The notes below the pieces were generated by a model. That model was not told the origin of the DNA and ran no database searches. It worked only from the letters and a program-made list of their open reading frames with translations. Both the position numbers and the translations under genes were made by a program. Of a stretch of 64,000 bases of DNA, positions 50,901-55,771 are shown piece by piece. Numbering within the stretch: position 1 is the stretch's first letter; each line of letters opens with the position of its first letter. The stretch covers positions 10,560,825 through 10,624,824 of the forward strand of contig CM037841.1 of NCBI GenBank assembly GCA_021234535.1, given 5' to 3'. Origin of the DNA: Stichopus chloronotus (Eukaryota > Echinodermata > Holothuroidea > Aspidochirotida > Stichopodidae).

Positions 50901-53900
50901 TGATGGCAATTGCGGAGGAGAATTCTGCCCAATCCATTCACTGTTCAAGACATCATGTGGGTTTGTGAAAACTTGGGCTCAGATGTGGCGGAGTGATGAG
51001 TTCTTAGTCAGTGCTTTTTTCAGGACTGATGTGGTTTTCTGATATGGTTTAGTTGCTGGTTGAGAGTTTTGGACTATGGGAGACAAAAACAGCGTGAACA
51101 AAACTAATTAGCAATTTTTGCTAATCAGTGTTGATTAGCAGTTATCCCATTTTGATGAGCAGATGTTGAACAAATACTACAGCGAAGCTCTGAATATCAT
51201 TAGGTATAATATTCCATACCCCTCAATGAAGGTTACTATACACTGCTGCTTGTGTGTATTGCACAGCCTTATACCAGCATGGGAAGTTCTGGTATCAGCT
51301 TCCAACAATGTGAGAGAAAAGTCAACTCTCCAGTGTAGGTTAGAGGAAATACCAATTTGCAAATATTATGAAGCGTTCATGAAAATGCACTACAGAAATA
51401 GAAACATGGCCAGCTTAATTCAATTGGTGGTAGGTTTTGATGAAAACAGGGTTATTTCAGGCGTTGCACTGTCTCAGCCCACTTCAGTGAAAACAGAGTG
51501 TAGGTGTGTGACTTTAAAAAGGGCAGCTTATGGAGCAATGAATGCTAGGTTAGAACGGACTCCCACATCAGGACAGGACAAACAAGAATGCAAGAAAGCA
51601 GATGGTTAGGAGCTAAAAATATCTGTTTTATATCACATTCTGCATTACATGACATTTGAATTATTTTCATTTCTAATCACCCACGCAAAGGATTTCTTTT
51701 CATTGATCATCCATACTTCTCTTGAATGTAAGTCACAATAATATACTACATCCCCCTACATAGCACGACCGTGCTCGGCAAAACCTCTTGGTACTTAAGA
51801 TAAAATCCTGGAGCATTCAAAAGCTTTCAAATTCTTTCTCTCATTTCTTGTTCCCAAATCTGTCCTTGTTGTGTATCCAAATCCAGAGGAAGAAAATTTA
51901 ATTATGCTTCGCCAAGATTGCAACCTACACAAAAATTTATGGCAATGAGATTTCCAAACTAAGACTTCAATTGACCCATGAGGAAAGCTGGCAAACAACC
52001 CACCGGGCCGCCAACGATTCGGTGAGGCAAAACAAAAACGTCAGCGACAAATGAAATACACAACTTAAAACGGCACAGCAGCCTAGATTAGAAAACTTAA
52101 ACGTCATCTGCAATGCAATAAATTCAAACATGGAAATTTACTGCAGAGTTTATGGAGACCCCCGCTCGTTTGCTCGGTGAAAGATATTTCTACAAATTAT
52201 GTGAAAAACAGTAACTTAAAGAATTAGGATGGGTTCCAATGCTGGTATATTAACAACATCAAAACAGCAAGGTTTGAAGTAACACAGGAGTATGCAGAAT
52301 GTGTATTACATCAGCTGGGTATTTTACTGTACACACTCATGAGCTGGGTTCCAAACGTTAAGACCTTACATAAAAGCAAACACTTAGTTTGGCTAGATAC
52401 ACCGCAGTCAGCAAATGCTTCTGAACTGTATGCACTGTCAGCTGGATATAACAGCAATCCAGGTTGGTGCATCGGCCAGTAAGAACAAAATCATGTAAAA
52501 CAGAAGTGAAAACTTTTCCAGTTTGAAGTTAAAAGGAACGACACAAATTTCTTGACAATTACTACCAATTTAGGAGACAATTAATGTACACAGACAAAAC
52601 ACTGGTAGAGATGGACACCAACCTGGGTTTTAAGGCACCATAACACTTCAATGATATTTTGGATCAGATATTTTGAAAAGTGTCATACCAGTGGTCTTCT
52701 ATCGGTGTTTTCATTTACGTTGGACACTCTACAAAAATATCTGATCCTAGAAAATTGTTGCAACAGGATCTAATGTAATACTCAACACCACCGAGAGAAG
52801 AAGTCTGACATTTTTCACTCCTATCTGATAAAAACTGTCTTGTAATGTCATGCCATGATTGGTTGACATTCTTCTATGTTAGTATTCTTCAGCAATGCTA
52901 CCTATGGCTGTGTATGATCGCCAAATATGGGCTCTTTTTGACTACATTTGGAGAAAATTTAAGCTGAAACTTGCAAACATCAGATGGAAATAGAACCCAT
53001 AGCTCTATTGTAATGGTCAGTGTGCTTAATGGTATCACCTGTTTGAAATGATTACAATTACAGCTGGTACCTCTAACAGCTTACCATAACTTGATCAAGG
53101 CACAGAGTTTTGAGATGATTTGAATGAGGCCTATAATTATTCTAATCCCAAACACTGACCAGGTGACTTAACTGTGACACTTAGTTTGCCCAGGGGTTTA
53201 GTATCAAGGGTGACATATCTGGTACCGATAGAAACAAAACAAGGAAGAAACTAGACAAGCCAAAAGTGGTAGTAGTATAGCACTGTATATGTTATATATG
53301 AGACATTATTAGGAAAGGAGGGAGAAAGGATTGGGGGGAGGGGTGAGGATGGGTTAAAATGGGATTCAGTAAGGTGTTGACCCTATGCTCAAATCGTCCT
53401 TGAAACTAATTCTAGCACTGCGCCCTCTAAGACCTAGCCCGCCCTTGTTTGCCTTTCGCGCGAGTGCTGACAACATGTTTGGAAAAGCTCCAGTTTTTTC
53501 CTCGCGCAAAGGTGGCTGATTCGGAAAACCTCGAGTTTGAGCATAGGGTCAAATGATGCATTAGTGAAGCAAGGGGTAAGTATATGTCTACGATGTGACA
53601 TAGGCCTAACCGGCATTCGGCAGACAGACAATTTGGTAGAACTGCAGTAGTATGGAACTTCAGCTGTGGTTCAATAAAGACTGGCTGCAGGAGCCTACCA
53701 TCATCAGGGTTGTGTTACAATAGTGTGAAAATTTGTTTTAAGTGGTGAAACACTCATGCTAAACAAAAAATGTCGCTTACAATTCAAAAATGAGTTACTT
53801 GACTCACAGTCATTGCCCATTTAGGTGTAGGCTAGGCTACATAAGTTTATTAGAGCCATTGTACAGTTTTTACTGTGTTTCAATTCCGTCCCACTAATAC

Positions 53901-55676
53901 ATGCATGATTGCCTGTACTGTGATGAATATGCCTGCTACATTATAACATTGAATGTCAAATGGACAAGCAGAAGTCTGTGATTTAGTTTTACAAGTTTCG
54001 TGATTTTTTCCATCTTTGAGATTCAAAAATAAATTAGGGTTGGACTAATGATAACTATTTGGGTCTAGTCTACAATTTATCACCTAACTTAGGCTGCTGT
54101 ACCTTGGAGGAAACATGTTTTCTACCACCTTTTGTCTCTTCAACATTTATGAAATATGTGGGTGCCTGCATTTCCCAGAACAACGTATTAAGATTAATTA
54201 CAGTGTGAAATCGACGATCAAAATTCTCTGAATTCTAGTTTTGCAAACTGATAAGGCTTCTTGTTTGTTATTTTGTCTTTGAGATCCAAGGAGGAATTAG
54301 GACTCAAATAATAACTACTGATTGTAGACTAGGCTACACATTGGTGCTTTCTTCTGCAATTTAGGGTTAGGCTATAACTGTAGGCGTTCCCTTTTTTTCT
54401 TCCATATTTATCGTAACCAGGAGGAGAGTACGGCATGGTCAAATGCCACTTCCGTGCTGAGAGTGTCCATGAGGTAACAAGCGAAGAACGTCTGTGGGGT
54501 ACTCCAGGCTGCCGCCTTAAGGATGTCCTCAATCGGCACCCCGGCAAACAAAGCCTTGGAGGTCGCTTGCCCCCGACCTTGAGGGCATAGGGTCAAATGT
54601 ATGCATTAGTGAGGCAAGGAGTAAGTATATGTCTACGATGTGAATCTCTGTAACTCCCTGATCTATGGCCTAAAACACATTAGTGTAAATATTCACGCAA
54701 TTTAGTGTTCACGAACAAGCACCATACATATGGTCACAGTTTCGACTACTACGGTATTTCCCACATTATAAACAAAGAATTCTTCCTCAAATTAGTGAGC
54801 TGACATTTGATGATAAACACATGTCAAAAGACACAACTTGTGAACTTTCCAACAACTTTTACGCAGCAGTTGCCAAGTACCAGTCCATCTCCGTCACTCC
54901 GTGTACAGTCCTGATGCACAGGTTGTTGCAGCTAACCCCCCCCCCGAATAGCATACTGCAGTTACAGTATGCTATTCGGGGAGATGCGTGATTCCTTTTA
55001 ATGTGATGGCTGTATATAAAGCTGGGCTGGGCGAAGGGGAAAATATTGCATTATGGATAACAATGGGTCTATGATCCAAACTATTGACAGTGTGGCAATT
55101 TAGGCATGGTTCTTGGAACATTATTTTGAGTTGGCTAATTCACATTTTACCATCTAAGCTGAGAGCCACCATTGGTTGGTACATGGCAAACCAAAGAATT
55201 TTTTGCCAAAGTCTCTTAGATTTCAGGGAATTGCACTTCTTGGGCATCAGTCCAAGCTTGCATCCTTCAGATGACATGTGCACAAGCAAGGTATATCACA
55301 ACAAACCACACACACACGCCATTATTTTCCAACATAACTTGAAATTTTCATCAAAGTAAAACATGCGTACAATGTTTCATTGTCACCATTTCAATGTATT
55401 TTTCTGCCTTCTTCCTTTGCGTGCCTGTACTTGAATATTACTGCAATCTCCTTCTAACTATAAATCTGTTACACACACATTTACAAAGTGACATTAAAGT
55501 AGGTCCTTACCTGTCATTGTGAAAATGCCAACCAGGACTCCAATATTTCTGCCTGCTACCATGACTTCCTCTGGGTCAGTCTGACCCTTGGTTTTCCTAG
55601 CTGCCCAAAGACCAACCAACAAAATTAAGACATAGAAGACCACAATGGCTATGACACCACCCCAATGAACCGCCAT
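14239..55676 (-). CDS. SLC5A7: High-affinity choline transporter CHT1, whole gene span (8 coding exons)
   Basis: Plasma-membrane and synaptic-vesicle symporter that takes up choline with Na+ and Cl- in cholinergic neurons, the limiting step for acetylcholine synthesis. Coding exons in transcript order: 55511-55676, 32066-32173, 29474-29629, 25492-25640, 24654-24777, 23445-23598, 15458-15672, 14239-14961. All introns are GT-AG and phases match at every junction. The model has 597 residues (human 580) and 13 expected membrane segments. Family marks seen: [13 protein letters not shown] (exon 2), [10 protein letters not shown] (exon 3), [14 protein letters not shown] (exon 4), [15 protein letters not shown] (exon 6) and the serine-rich TM8 stretch [14 protein letters not shown] (exon 7), which lies in the Na2-site region of this fold. 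The start ATG has a good context (A at -3, G at +4). Exon 5 carries a one-base frame break. The SLC5 assignment is very secure, and CHT is preferred over other SLC5 members because the similarity runs along the whole length, including the tail. Confidence 0.95.
15458..15672 (-). CDS. SLC5A7: CHT1 coding exon 7 (residues 286-357)
   Basis: A 215-base exon, phase 1 to 0, with acceptor ACTCTCCAG and donor GTGAGT. It encodes the extracellular loop [13 protein letters not shown], then [21 protein letters not shown] and the highly conserved [20 protein letters not shown]. These residues form the core helix that contributes to sodium binding in this fold. The segment closes with [13 protein letters not shown]. 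The loop is a little shorter than in human CHT1. Confidence 0.95.
16430..16800 (+). repeat. TGACCT-type repeat, about two units in intron 6
   Basis: Two diverged units: ACAACCTTTAACCTC near 16531 and ATGACCTTTAACCTC near 16677, each followed by an A-rich segment. A TTCTTGAGAT / TTTACAAG block, typical of the unit's end, also recurs here. Same orientation as the other copies. The flanking 15830-16360 holds a further degenerate duplication (CCCTAAGAATGCTGAT and CCCTAAGAATACTGAT). Confidence 0.6.
16801..19439. other. Intron 6 sequence, nothing recognised
   Basis: AT-rich intron with a 14-base G run at 17642-17655. No exon or RNA gene was recognised. The open frames around 18282-18567 lie on both strands and show no family similarity. 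Confidence 0.45.
19440..19745 (+). repeat. TGACCT-type repeat, about two units in intron 6
   Basis: Contains TGACCTCACATGACCTTCGACCTC near 19459 split by one-base changes from the array consensus, then a second unit (ATGACTTTTGACCTCCAAC). The unit end CCCTTCTTGAGATAT precedes TTTACAA. A (CA)n tract follows at about 19750-19770. Confidence 0.65.
20120..20690 (+). repeat. Degenerate tandem repeat, period about 126-131 bases
   Basis: Four diverged units anchored on TTTTGCATGATTTTATAAAA followed by a GGTCCATATGG-like block. Anchors lie near 20209, 20339, 20470 and 20596, with CCACTACCACAATGCTAATT recurring between them. Its origin is unknown. It directly precedes another TGACCT-type repeat. Confidence 0.6.
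20690..21110 (+). repeat. TGACCT-type repeat with simple-sequence insertions
   Basis: Two to three diverged units, including ACGACCTTTGACCTCCACC near 20939 and two AGTTTGACTTTCAT blocks. Interrupted by a C run at about 20927-20939 and followed by an (AC)n tract near 21060-21085. Confidence 0.55.
21111..23444. other. Intron 6 sequence, nothing recognised apart from a G-rich motif
   Basis: No exon, RNA or mobile-element protein was recognised. It contains the quadruplex-type motif at 22510-22529. Confidence 0.45.
22510..22529 (+). other. G-quadruplex-forming motif
   Basis: Four G runs of 3, 5, 6 and 3 separated by single A residues. This fits the canonical G3+N1-7 rule with the shortest possible loops, so a very stable quadruplex is predicted. 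It lies in intron 6, with the G-rich strand opposite the CHT1 sense strand. Confidence 0.7.
23445..23598 (-). CDS. SLC5A7: CHT1 coding exon 6 (residues 235-285)
   Basis: A 154-base exon, phase 0 to 1, with a strong acceptor (pyrimidine tract then CTTTCAG) and donor GTAGGC. It encodes [20 protein letters not shown], the conserved cytosolic loop after TM7. The next stretch, [21 protein letters not shown], is TM8 by the 13-segment count. It ends GAIASQT, and exon 7 completes the split codon to Asp. Confidence 0.95.
24110..24240 (+). repeat. CATGACTTTT-rich dispersed repeat, copy 1
   Basis: Several copies of CATGACTTTT within 130 bases (intron 5), with ACTTTTCCATGACTTTCAAGG in the middle. A similar stretch lies at 46170-46410. 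Short TEs with this wording occur in other animals, but the class cannot be assigned here. Confidence 0.45.
24654..24777 (-). CDS. SLC5A7: CHT1 coding exon 5 with an internal one-base frame break (residues 194-234)
   Basis: A 124-base exon with acceptor TTTTTCAG and donor GTAAGT; 123 bases would fit. The first 13 codons ([13 protein letters not shown]) match the family's TM6 end. The same frame then meets TAA at 24726-24724. From about 24737 the frame one base further along reads [15 protein letters not shown] and then [10 protein letters not shown], which matches the loop and TM7 start and joins exon 6 in phase. That second frame has its own TGA upstream, so no single frame spans the exon. 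A sequencing or assembly indel is the simplest explanation; a real null allele is the alternative. Confidence 0.88.
25492..25640 (-). CDS. SLC5A7: CHT1 coding exon 4 (residues 144-193)
   Basis: A 149-base exon, phase 1 to 0. It encodes [20 protein letters not shown] (TM5) and [21 protein letters not shown] (TM6 start), covering the sodium:solute symporter signature around GGLYS. Both splice sites are weaker than in the other exons: the acceptor ends GTGAAG and the donor is GTACAT. The boundaries are fixed by protein similarity and by phase agreement with exons 3 and 5 (GL joins W). Skipping this exon would shift the frame. Confidence 0.92.
26249..26462 (+). mobile_element. Foldback hairpin element, family A (diverged, long)
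   Basis: Starts TCCCCACAACTCACTGGTGT, followed by a short palindrome (AGTCACTT.. / ..AAGTGACT). It ends GCAAGGGGTGAGTATATTTC, then ACAATGTGAAT. Both termini match the better-preserved copies, but the central stem is mostly decayed. Confidence 0.65.
26958..28520 (+). repeat. Tandem array of a 120-146 base unit with TGACCT half-sites, about 11 units
   Basis: Each unit runs TTTGACCTCTGGTGACCTC, a second pair of half-sites, an ACCAAAAACAATAGGGATCA segment, a CACCAAGTATGACATCAGTC segment, CTTCTGGAGATATTGTG and TTTACAAGGTTTTTACAG. Starts of successive units include 27281, 27427, 27545, 27672, 27818, 27963, 28104, 28239 and 28384. The best unit has four TGACCT half-sites at 27672, 27682, 27692 and 27699 (spacings 4, 4 and 1). 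The array lies in intron 3, antisense to CHT1. Confidence 0.85.
28676..28774. repeat. Three tandem copies of a 33-base unit
   Basis: GAGCAGTATTTACTG-type units start at 28676, 28709 and 28742, exactly 33 bases apart. As the period is a multiple of three, the minus-strand frame stays open and reads as a false repeat protein. Confidence 0.7.
28775..29473. other. Intron 3 remainder, nothing recognised
   Basis: No recognisable exon or repeat lies between the 33-base repeat and exon 3. A plus-strand open frame at 28973-29263 has no family similarity. Confidence 0.4.
29474..29629 (-). CDS. SLC5A7: CHT1 coding exon 3 (residues 92-143)
   Basis: A 156-base, phase 1-to-1 exon with acceptor CTCAACAG and donor GTAAGA. 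It encodes the cytosolic loop [14 protein letters not shown], then [20 protein letters not shown], which is TM4. The DPFQ and GGLLF-PALMGE-FW residues are the most recognisable CHT signature in the window. The reading frame stays open for about 148 bases above the acceptor, but those codons do not resemble the family and are intron. Confidence 0.95.
29630..31232. other. Intron 2, first part, nothing recognised
   Basis: AT-rich intron without recognisable repeat or exon. Confidence 0.4.
31233..31358 (+). mobile_element. Foldback hairpin element, family B, right part only
   Basis: Runs GCAATTACCGAAGGGCAGTG, an (AC)n tract (31259-31281), then GACCATGGTCAATACGGTAA. It ends with ATAGGTTATATGAGGTGAGG and GTACGTGCTGTGAAT. 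It aligns with the right arm and the inverted loop of the full copy at 61691-61924; the left arm is missing. Confidence 0.7.
31470..31880. repeat. Degenerate minisatellite built on CTCATGCAGTGAG
   Basis: About 400 bases of irregular units of roughly 45-55 bases, with recurring TGAGGTTTTCTGCAGTATAC, TCTCATGCAGTGAG and ACCTCATGCAGTGAGG. Many units are near-palindromic (CTCA..TGAG). It lies in intron 2, directly right of a family B hairpin element. Confidence 0.8.
32066..32173 (-). CDS. SLC5A7: CHT1 coding exon 2 (residues 56-91)
   Basis: A 108-base, phase 1-to-1 exon bounded by TTTTCAG at its acceptor and GTAAGT at its donor. It encodes [13 protein letters not shown], then [19 protein letters not shown], the end of TM2 and most of TM3, including the glycine run typical of CHT. 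It is separated from exon 1 by a 23 kb intron and from exon 3 by 2.4 kb. Confidence 0.95.
32174..33534. other. Intron 1 sequence next to exon 2, nothing recognised
   Basis: AT-rich sequence with no recognisable exon, RNA gene or repeat. Confidence 0.4.
33535..33778 (+). repeat. 240-base dispersed repeat, copy 1
   Basis: Runs from CATCACCCCAGACAGT to GCAATACAGCCTTTAA and aligns along its whole length with 41312-41552 at about 90 percent by eye. Both copies contain AAATGTGTAATCAAAACAAT and CTTTCCGGGAG blocks. The sharp, shared ends suggest a complete short mobile element, but no A/B boxes, tail or terminal repeats identify its class. Confidence 0.75.
33779..35761. other. Intron 1 sequence, nothing recognised
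   Basis: No exon or repeat was recognised. Confidence 0.4.
35762..35868 (+). repeat. Diverged repeat with a shared reading frame, copy 1 (partner at 50739-50843, minus)
   Basis: About 100 bases including GCCAACACAACGGACGTGTA and GGCATTCGCAAGG align with the minus strand of 50739-50843 at roughly 70 percent. Both can be read in one frame as LA.TTDVY......SV.Y.LD before a stop. A shorter match (GCCAGCACAACAGACGTG) lies near 38700. The identity is unknown: a decayed coding element or chance conservation of frame. Confidence 0.5.
35869..38313. other. Intron 1 sequence, nothing recognised
   Basis: No exon, RNA gene or mobile-element protein was recognised. Confidence 0.4.
38314..38448 (+). mobile_element. 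Foldback hairpin element, family A, complete
   Basis: Starts TCCCCACAACTCACCGG with a small hairpin (CCCACA / TGTGGG), then TATTCAGGAGTGAC. A long hairpin follows, whose outer 24 bases (38351-38374) are perfectly complementary to 38409-38432. It ends GTCTACGATGTGAAT. The stem bases after the shared CTTACCCCTTGC differ from the 44189 copy, yet still pair. Confidence 0.8.
38930..39048 (-). repeat. Dispersed repeat R3, inverted copy left of the gag-like segment
   Basis: The minus strand shares GGAGGCGCTAGTCCAGT, TTAAAGG.TACCAG and GAGTGCATTTGTTGTGTTGA with 40594-40716, in opposite orientation. Together they flank 39.05-40.55 kb as inverted repeats about 1.5 kb apart. Confidence 0.65.
39386..39720 (-). 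mobile_element. Gag-like, basic then proline-rich coding fragment of a retroelement
   Basis: A minus-strand frame reads a basic Arg/Lys/Ser stretch ([15 protein letters not shown]), an acidic DFDDEPAW, then [17 protein letters not shown] and a Pro/Ala-rich tail ending at a stop at 39386. Such basic-acidic-Pro-rich proteins resemble the gag-like ORF1 of DIRS-type (tyrosine-recombinase) retroelements. This assignment is by general character only. A second open frame (39709-40044) lies just upstream, with the frame shifted. GC content is higher than in the surroundings, which supports an inserted element. Confidence 0.4.
40506..40730 (+). repeat. Dispersed repeat R3, copy 2
   Basis: Aligns with 46543-46771 in the same orientation: ACCAGAT..AAGGAAT, GGCACATCGGGATGGCAAAA, GGAGTGCATTTGTTGTGTTG and AGTGAGGAGTGAA are shared. 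Part also matches 38930-39048 inverted. Confidence 0.7.
40932..41187 (+). repeat. Tandem repeat of a 22-base unit, about 11 copies
   Basis: Units carry CAGTCTTGTCCACATTTC. The central four are nearly identical; the outer ones drift to GACTTGTCTGCATCAC. Intron 1. Confidence 0.85.
41312..41552 (+). repeat. 240-base dispersed repeat, copy 2
   Basis: Partner of 33535-33778, in the same orientation and about 7.8 kb away. Ends are shared to within a few bases. Confidence 0.75.
41840..42690 (+). repeat. TGACCT-type repeat array, about six diverged units
   Basis: Same unit as in intron 3. It includes a perfect DR1 (TGACCTTTGACCT at 42446-42458) with further half-sites at 42426 and 42436 (the latter TGATCT), spaced 4 bases apart. 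Unit ends of the TTCTTGAGAT / ACAAGG type recur. Intron 1, same orientation as all other copies. Confidence 0.75.
42691..44188. other. Intron 1 sequence, nothing recognised
   Basis: No exon or repeat was recognised. Confidence 0.4.
44189..44313 (+). mobile_element. Foldback hairpin element, family A, best-preserved copy
   Basis: Starts TCCCCACAACTCACTGG with a small hairpin (CCCACA / TGTGGG). TATTCACGAGTGACTATA follows, then a perfect 30-base-pair stem (44231-44260 with 44264-44293) around a 3-base TGA loop. It ends GTCTACGATGTGAAT, and that terminal GTGAAT can pair with the early ATTCAC. It carries no coding capacity. Class is unknown: a MITE-like foldback DNA element or a structured RNA-derived repeat. 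Confidence 0.85.
44415..44690 (+). other. G-run / AATTTCC-rich stretch with kappaB-like motifs
   Basis: GGGGGATTCC at 44420-44429 and GGGAATTTCC at 44590-44599 fit the Rel/NF-kappaB consensus GGGRNWYYCC. GGGAAATTTCC at 44618-44628 is close to it. The stretch follows a 14-base C run (44380-44393). It may simply be low-complexity drift. Confidence 0.35.
46170..46410 (+). repeat. CATGACTTTT-rich dispersed repeat, copy 2
   Basis: Multiple TATGACTTTTCCATGG and TTCATGACTTTTC-like words, resembling 24110-24240. Confidence 0.4.
46543..46771 (+). repeat. Dispersed repeat R3, copy 3
   Basis: Aligns with 40506-40730 over about 225 bases at roughly 75 percent by eye. Confidence 0.65.
47385..47430 (+). 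mobile_element. Foldback hairpin element, family A, right-end remnant
   Basis: AATGCATAATAAGTATGAG followed by CCAGGGGTAAGTATGTCTAT and GATGTG match the right terminus of the complete copies. No left arm is present. Confidence 0.5.
47431..50738. other. Intron 1 sequence, little recognised
   Basis: Apart from the paired YY1-like sites at 48009-48061, no exon, RNA gene or element was recognised. Confidence 0.4.
48009..48061 (-). promoter_or_regulatory. Two YY1-like sites in a short tandem duplication
   Basis: The minus strand reads AAAATGGCGGCC (48061-48050) and AAAATGGCAGCC (48020-48009), inside a roughly 41-base duplication. The first fits the YY1 consensus. CCAATCAC and GGCGCC lie just upstream. 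The arrangement resembles a TATA-less promoter, but no transcript evidence exists. Confidence 0.3.
50739..50843 (-). repeat. Diverged repeat with a shared reading frame, copy 2
   Basis: Inverted partner of 35762-35868. It falls inside a short cysteine-rich open frame that follows an ATG in good context (AAAATGGCTC). No known family is recognised. Confidence 0.45.
50844..53376. other. Intron 1 sequence, nothing recognised
   Basis: A 148-codon plus-strand open frame at 51163-51609 has no recognisable domain, no supported start and no neighbouring exon, so it is not called as a gene. Confidence 0.4.
53377..53598 (+). mobile_element. Foldback hairpin element, family A, with a larger arm
   Basis: TTGACCCTATGCTCAAA (53377-53393) is perfectly complementary to 53536-53552. 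Inside, CTTTCGCGCGAG pairs imperfectly with CTCGCGCAAAG. The right end is ATGCATTAGTGAAGC, AAGGGGTAAGTATATGTC and TACGATGTGA, as in the other copies. The usual left terminus is missing. Confidence 0.65.
54408..54596 (-). mobile_element. Tyrosine recombinase (DIRS/Ngaro-like) C-terminal catalytic fragment
   Basis: The minus strand encodes [20 protein letters not shown], then [18 protein letters not shown]. The pattern R.xATSKA...GVP...IL.AA.WS...TF...Y is the C-terminal part of tyrosine recombinases of DIRS-type retroelements, with a catalytic Arg and the nucleophile Tyr in place. The His of the usual HxxR is not seen. Only about 60 codons remain, with no reverse transcriptase nearby. The fragment runs directly into the right arm of a foldback element at 54581. 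Confidence 0.65.
54581..54645 (+). mobile_element. Foldback hairpin element, family A, right arm joined to a recombinase fragment
   Basis: GAGGGCATAGGGTCAAATG, ATGCATTAGTGAGGCAAGG and AGTAAGTATATGTCTACG are shared with 53534-53598. The first 16 bases overlap the recombinase reading frame. Confidence 0.65.
54942..54981. repeat. Perfect 17-base inverted repeat with 6-base loop
   Basis: CCCCGAATAGCATACTG at 54942-54958 is exactly complementary to 54965-54981, around CAGTTA. It follows a 10-C run. It is too short for a typical pre-miRNA and has no terminator meaning in this context. Confidence 0.75.
55137..55250 (+). repeat. Dispersed repeat, copy 2 (partner at 2410-2530)
   Basis: ATCTAAGCTGAGAGC, CCACCATTGGTTGGT and GAATTTTTTGCCAAA align with 2410-2530. 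It lies just downstream of exon 1, in intron 1. Confidence 0.55.
55511..55676 (-). CDS. SLC5A7: CHT1 coding exon 1 (residues 1-55)
   Basis: Starts at ATG 55676-55674 and encodes the extracellular N-terminus and TM1 (about residues 7-25, [19 protein letters not shown]). A basic, acidic-spotted loop follows, then the start of TM2 with [13 protein letters not shown]. It ends ACAG|GTAAGG after the first base of a codon (phase 1), and the next exon supplies the expected Ala-Thr-Trp. An in-frame GTG further upstream would add 19 residues, but it is not an animal start and those residues do not look like the family. The protein should therefore begin at MAVHW. Confidence 0.95.
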
Positions 55677-55771
55677 CTTGATGCTGCTGCTGGGATGTTC
55701 GTACAGGGCCTCTGTTATTTTATGACTCCTCACAAGCAGCGTCCTTTTCCTTCTTTTTGTAGTAATTCAAT
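55677..55771 (-). other. SLC5A7: 5' untranslated part of the first coding exon, with an upstream splice acceptor
   Basis: Immediately above the ATG the minus strand has a pyrimidine-rich tract ending TTCCTATCAG, with exon sequence beginning at 55771. This is a good 3' splice site about 95 bases before the start codon. The first coding exon is therefore probably not the first exon of the transcript. A non-coding leader exon and the promoter should lie at higher coordinates, possibly outside the window. Human SLC5A7 likewise begins with a non-coding exon. Confidence 0.65.

Noticed and set aside
51163..51609. Longest non-CHT1 open frame on the plus strand (148 codons)
   Set aside because: No recognisable domain, odd composition, no splice or neighbour support; open frames of this length arise by chance in 64 kb.
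54400..54440. SPPGYDKYG frame resembling the CHT1 tail PPPGYDEF
   Set aside because: It is in a different frame from the recombinase, with nothing else in common; coincidence.
55677..55733. N-terminal extension of CHT1 by 19 residues
   Set aside because: It would need a GTG start, and the residues do not resemble CHT N-termini; the ATG at 55676 has good context.
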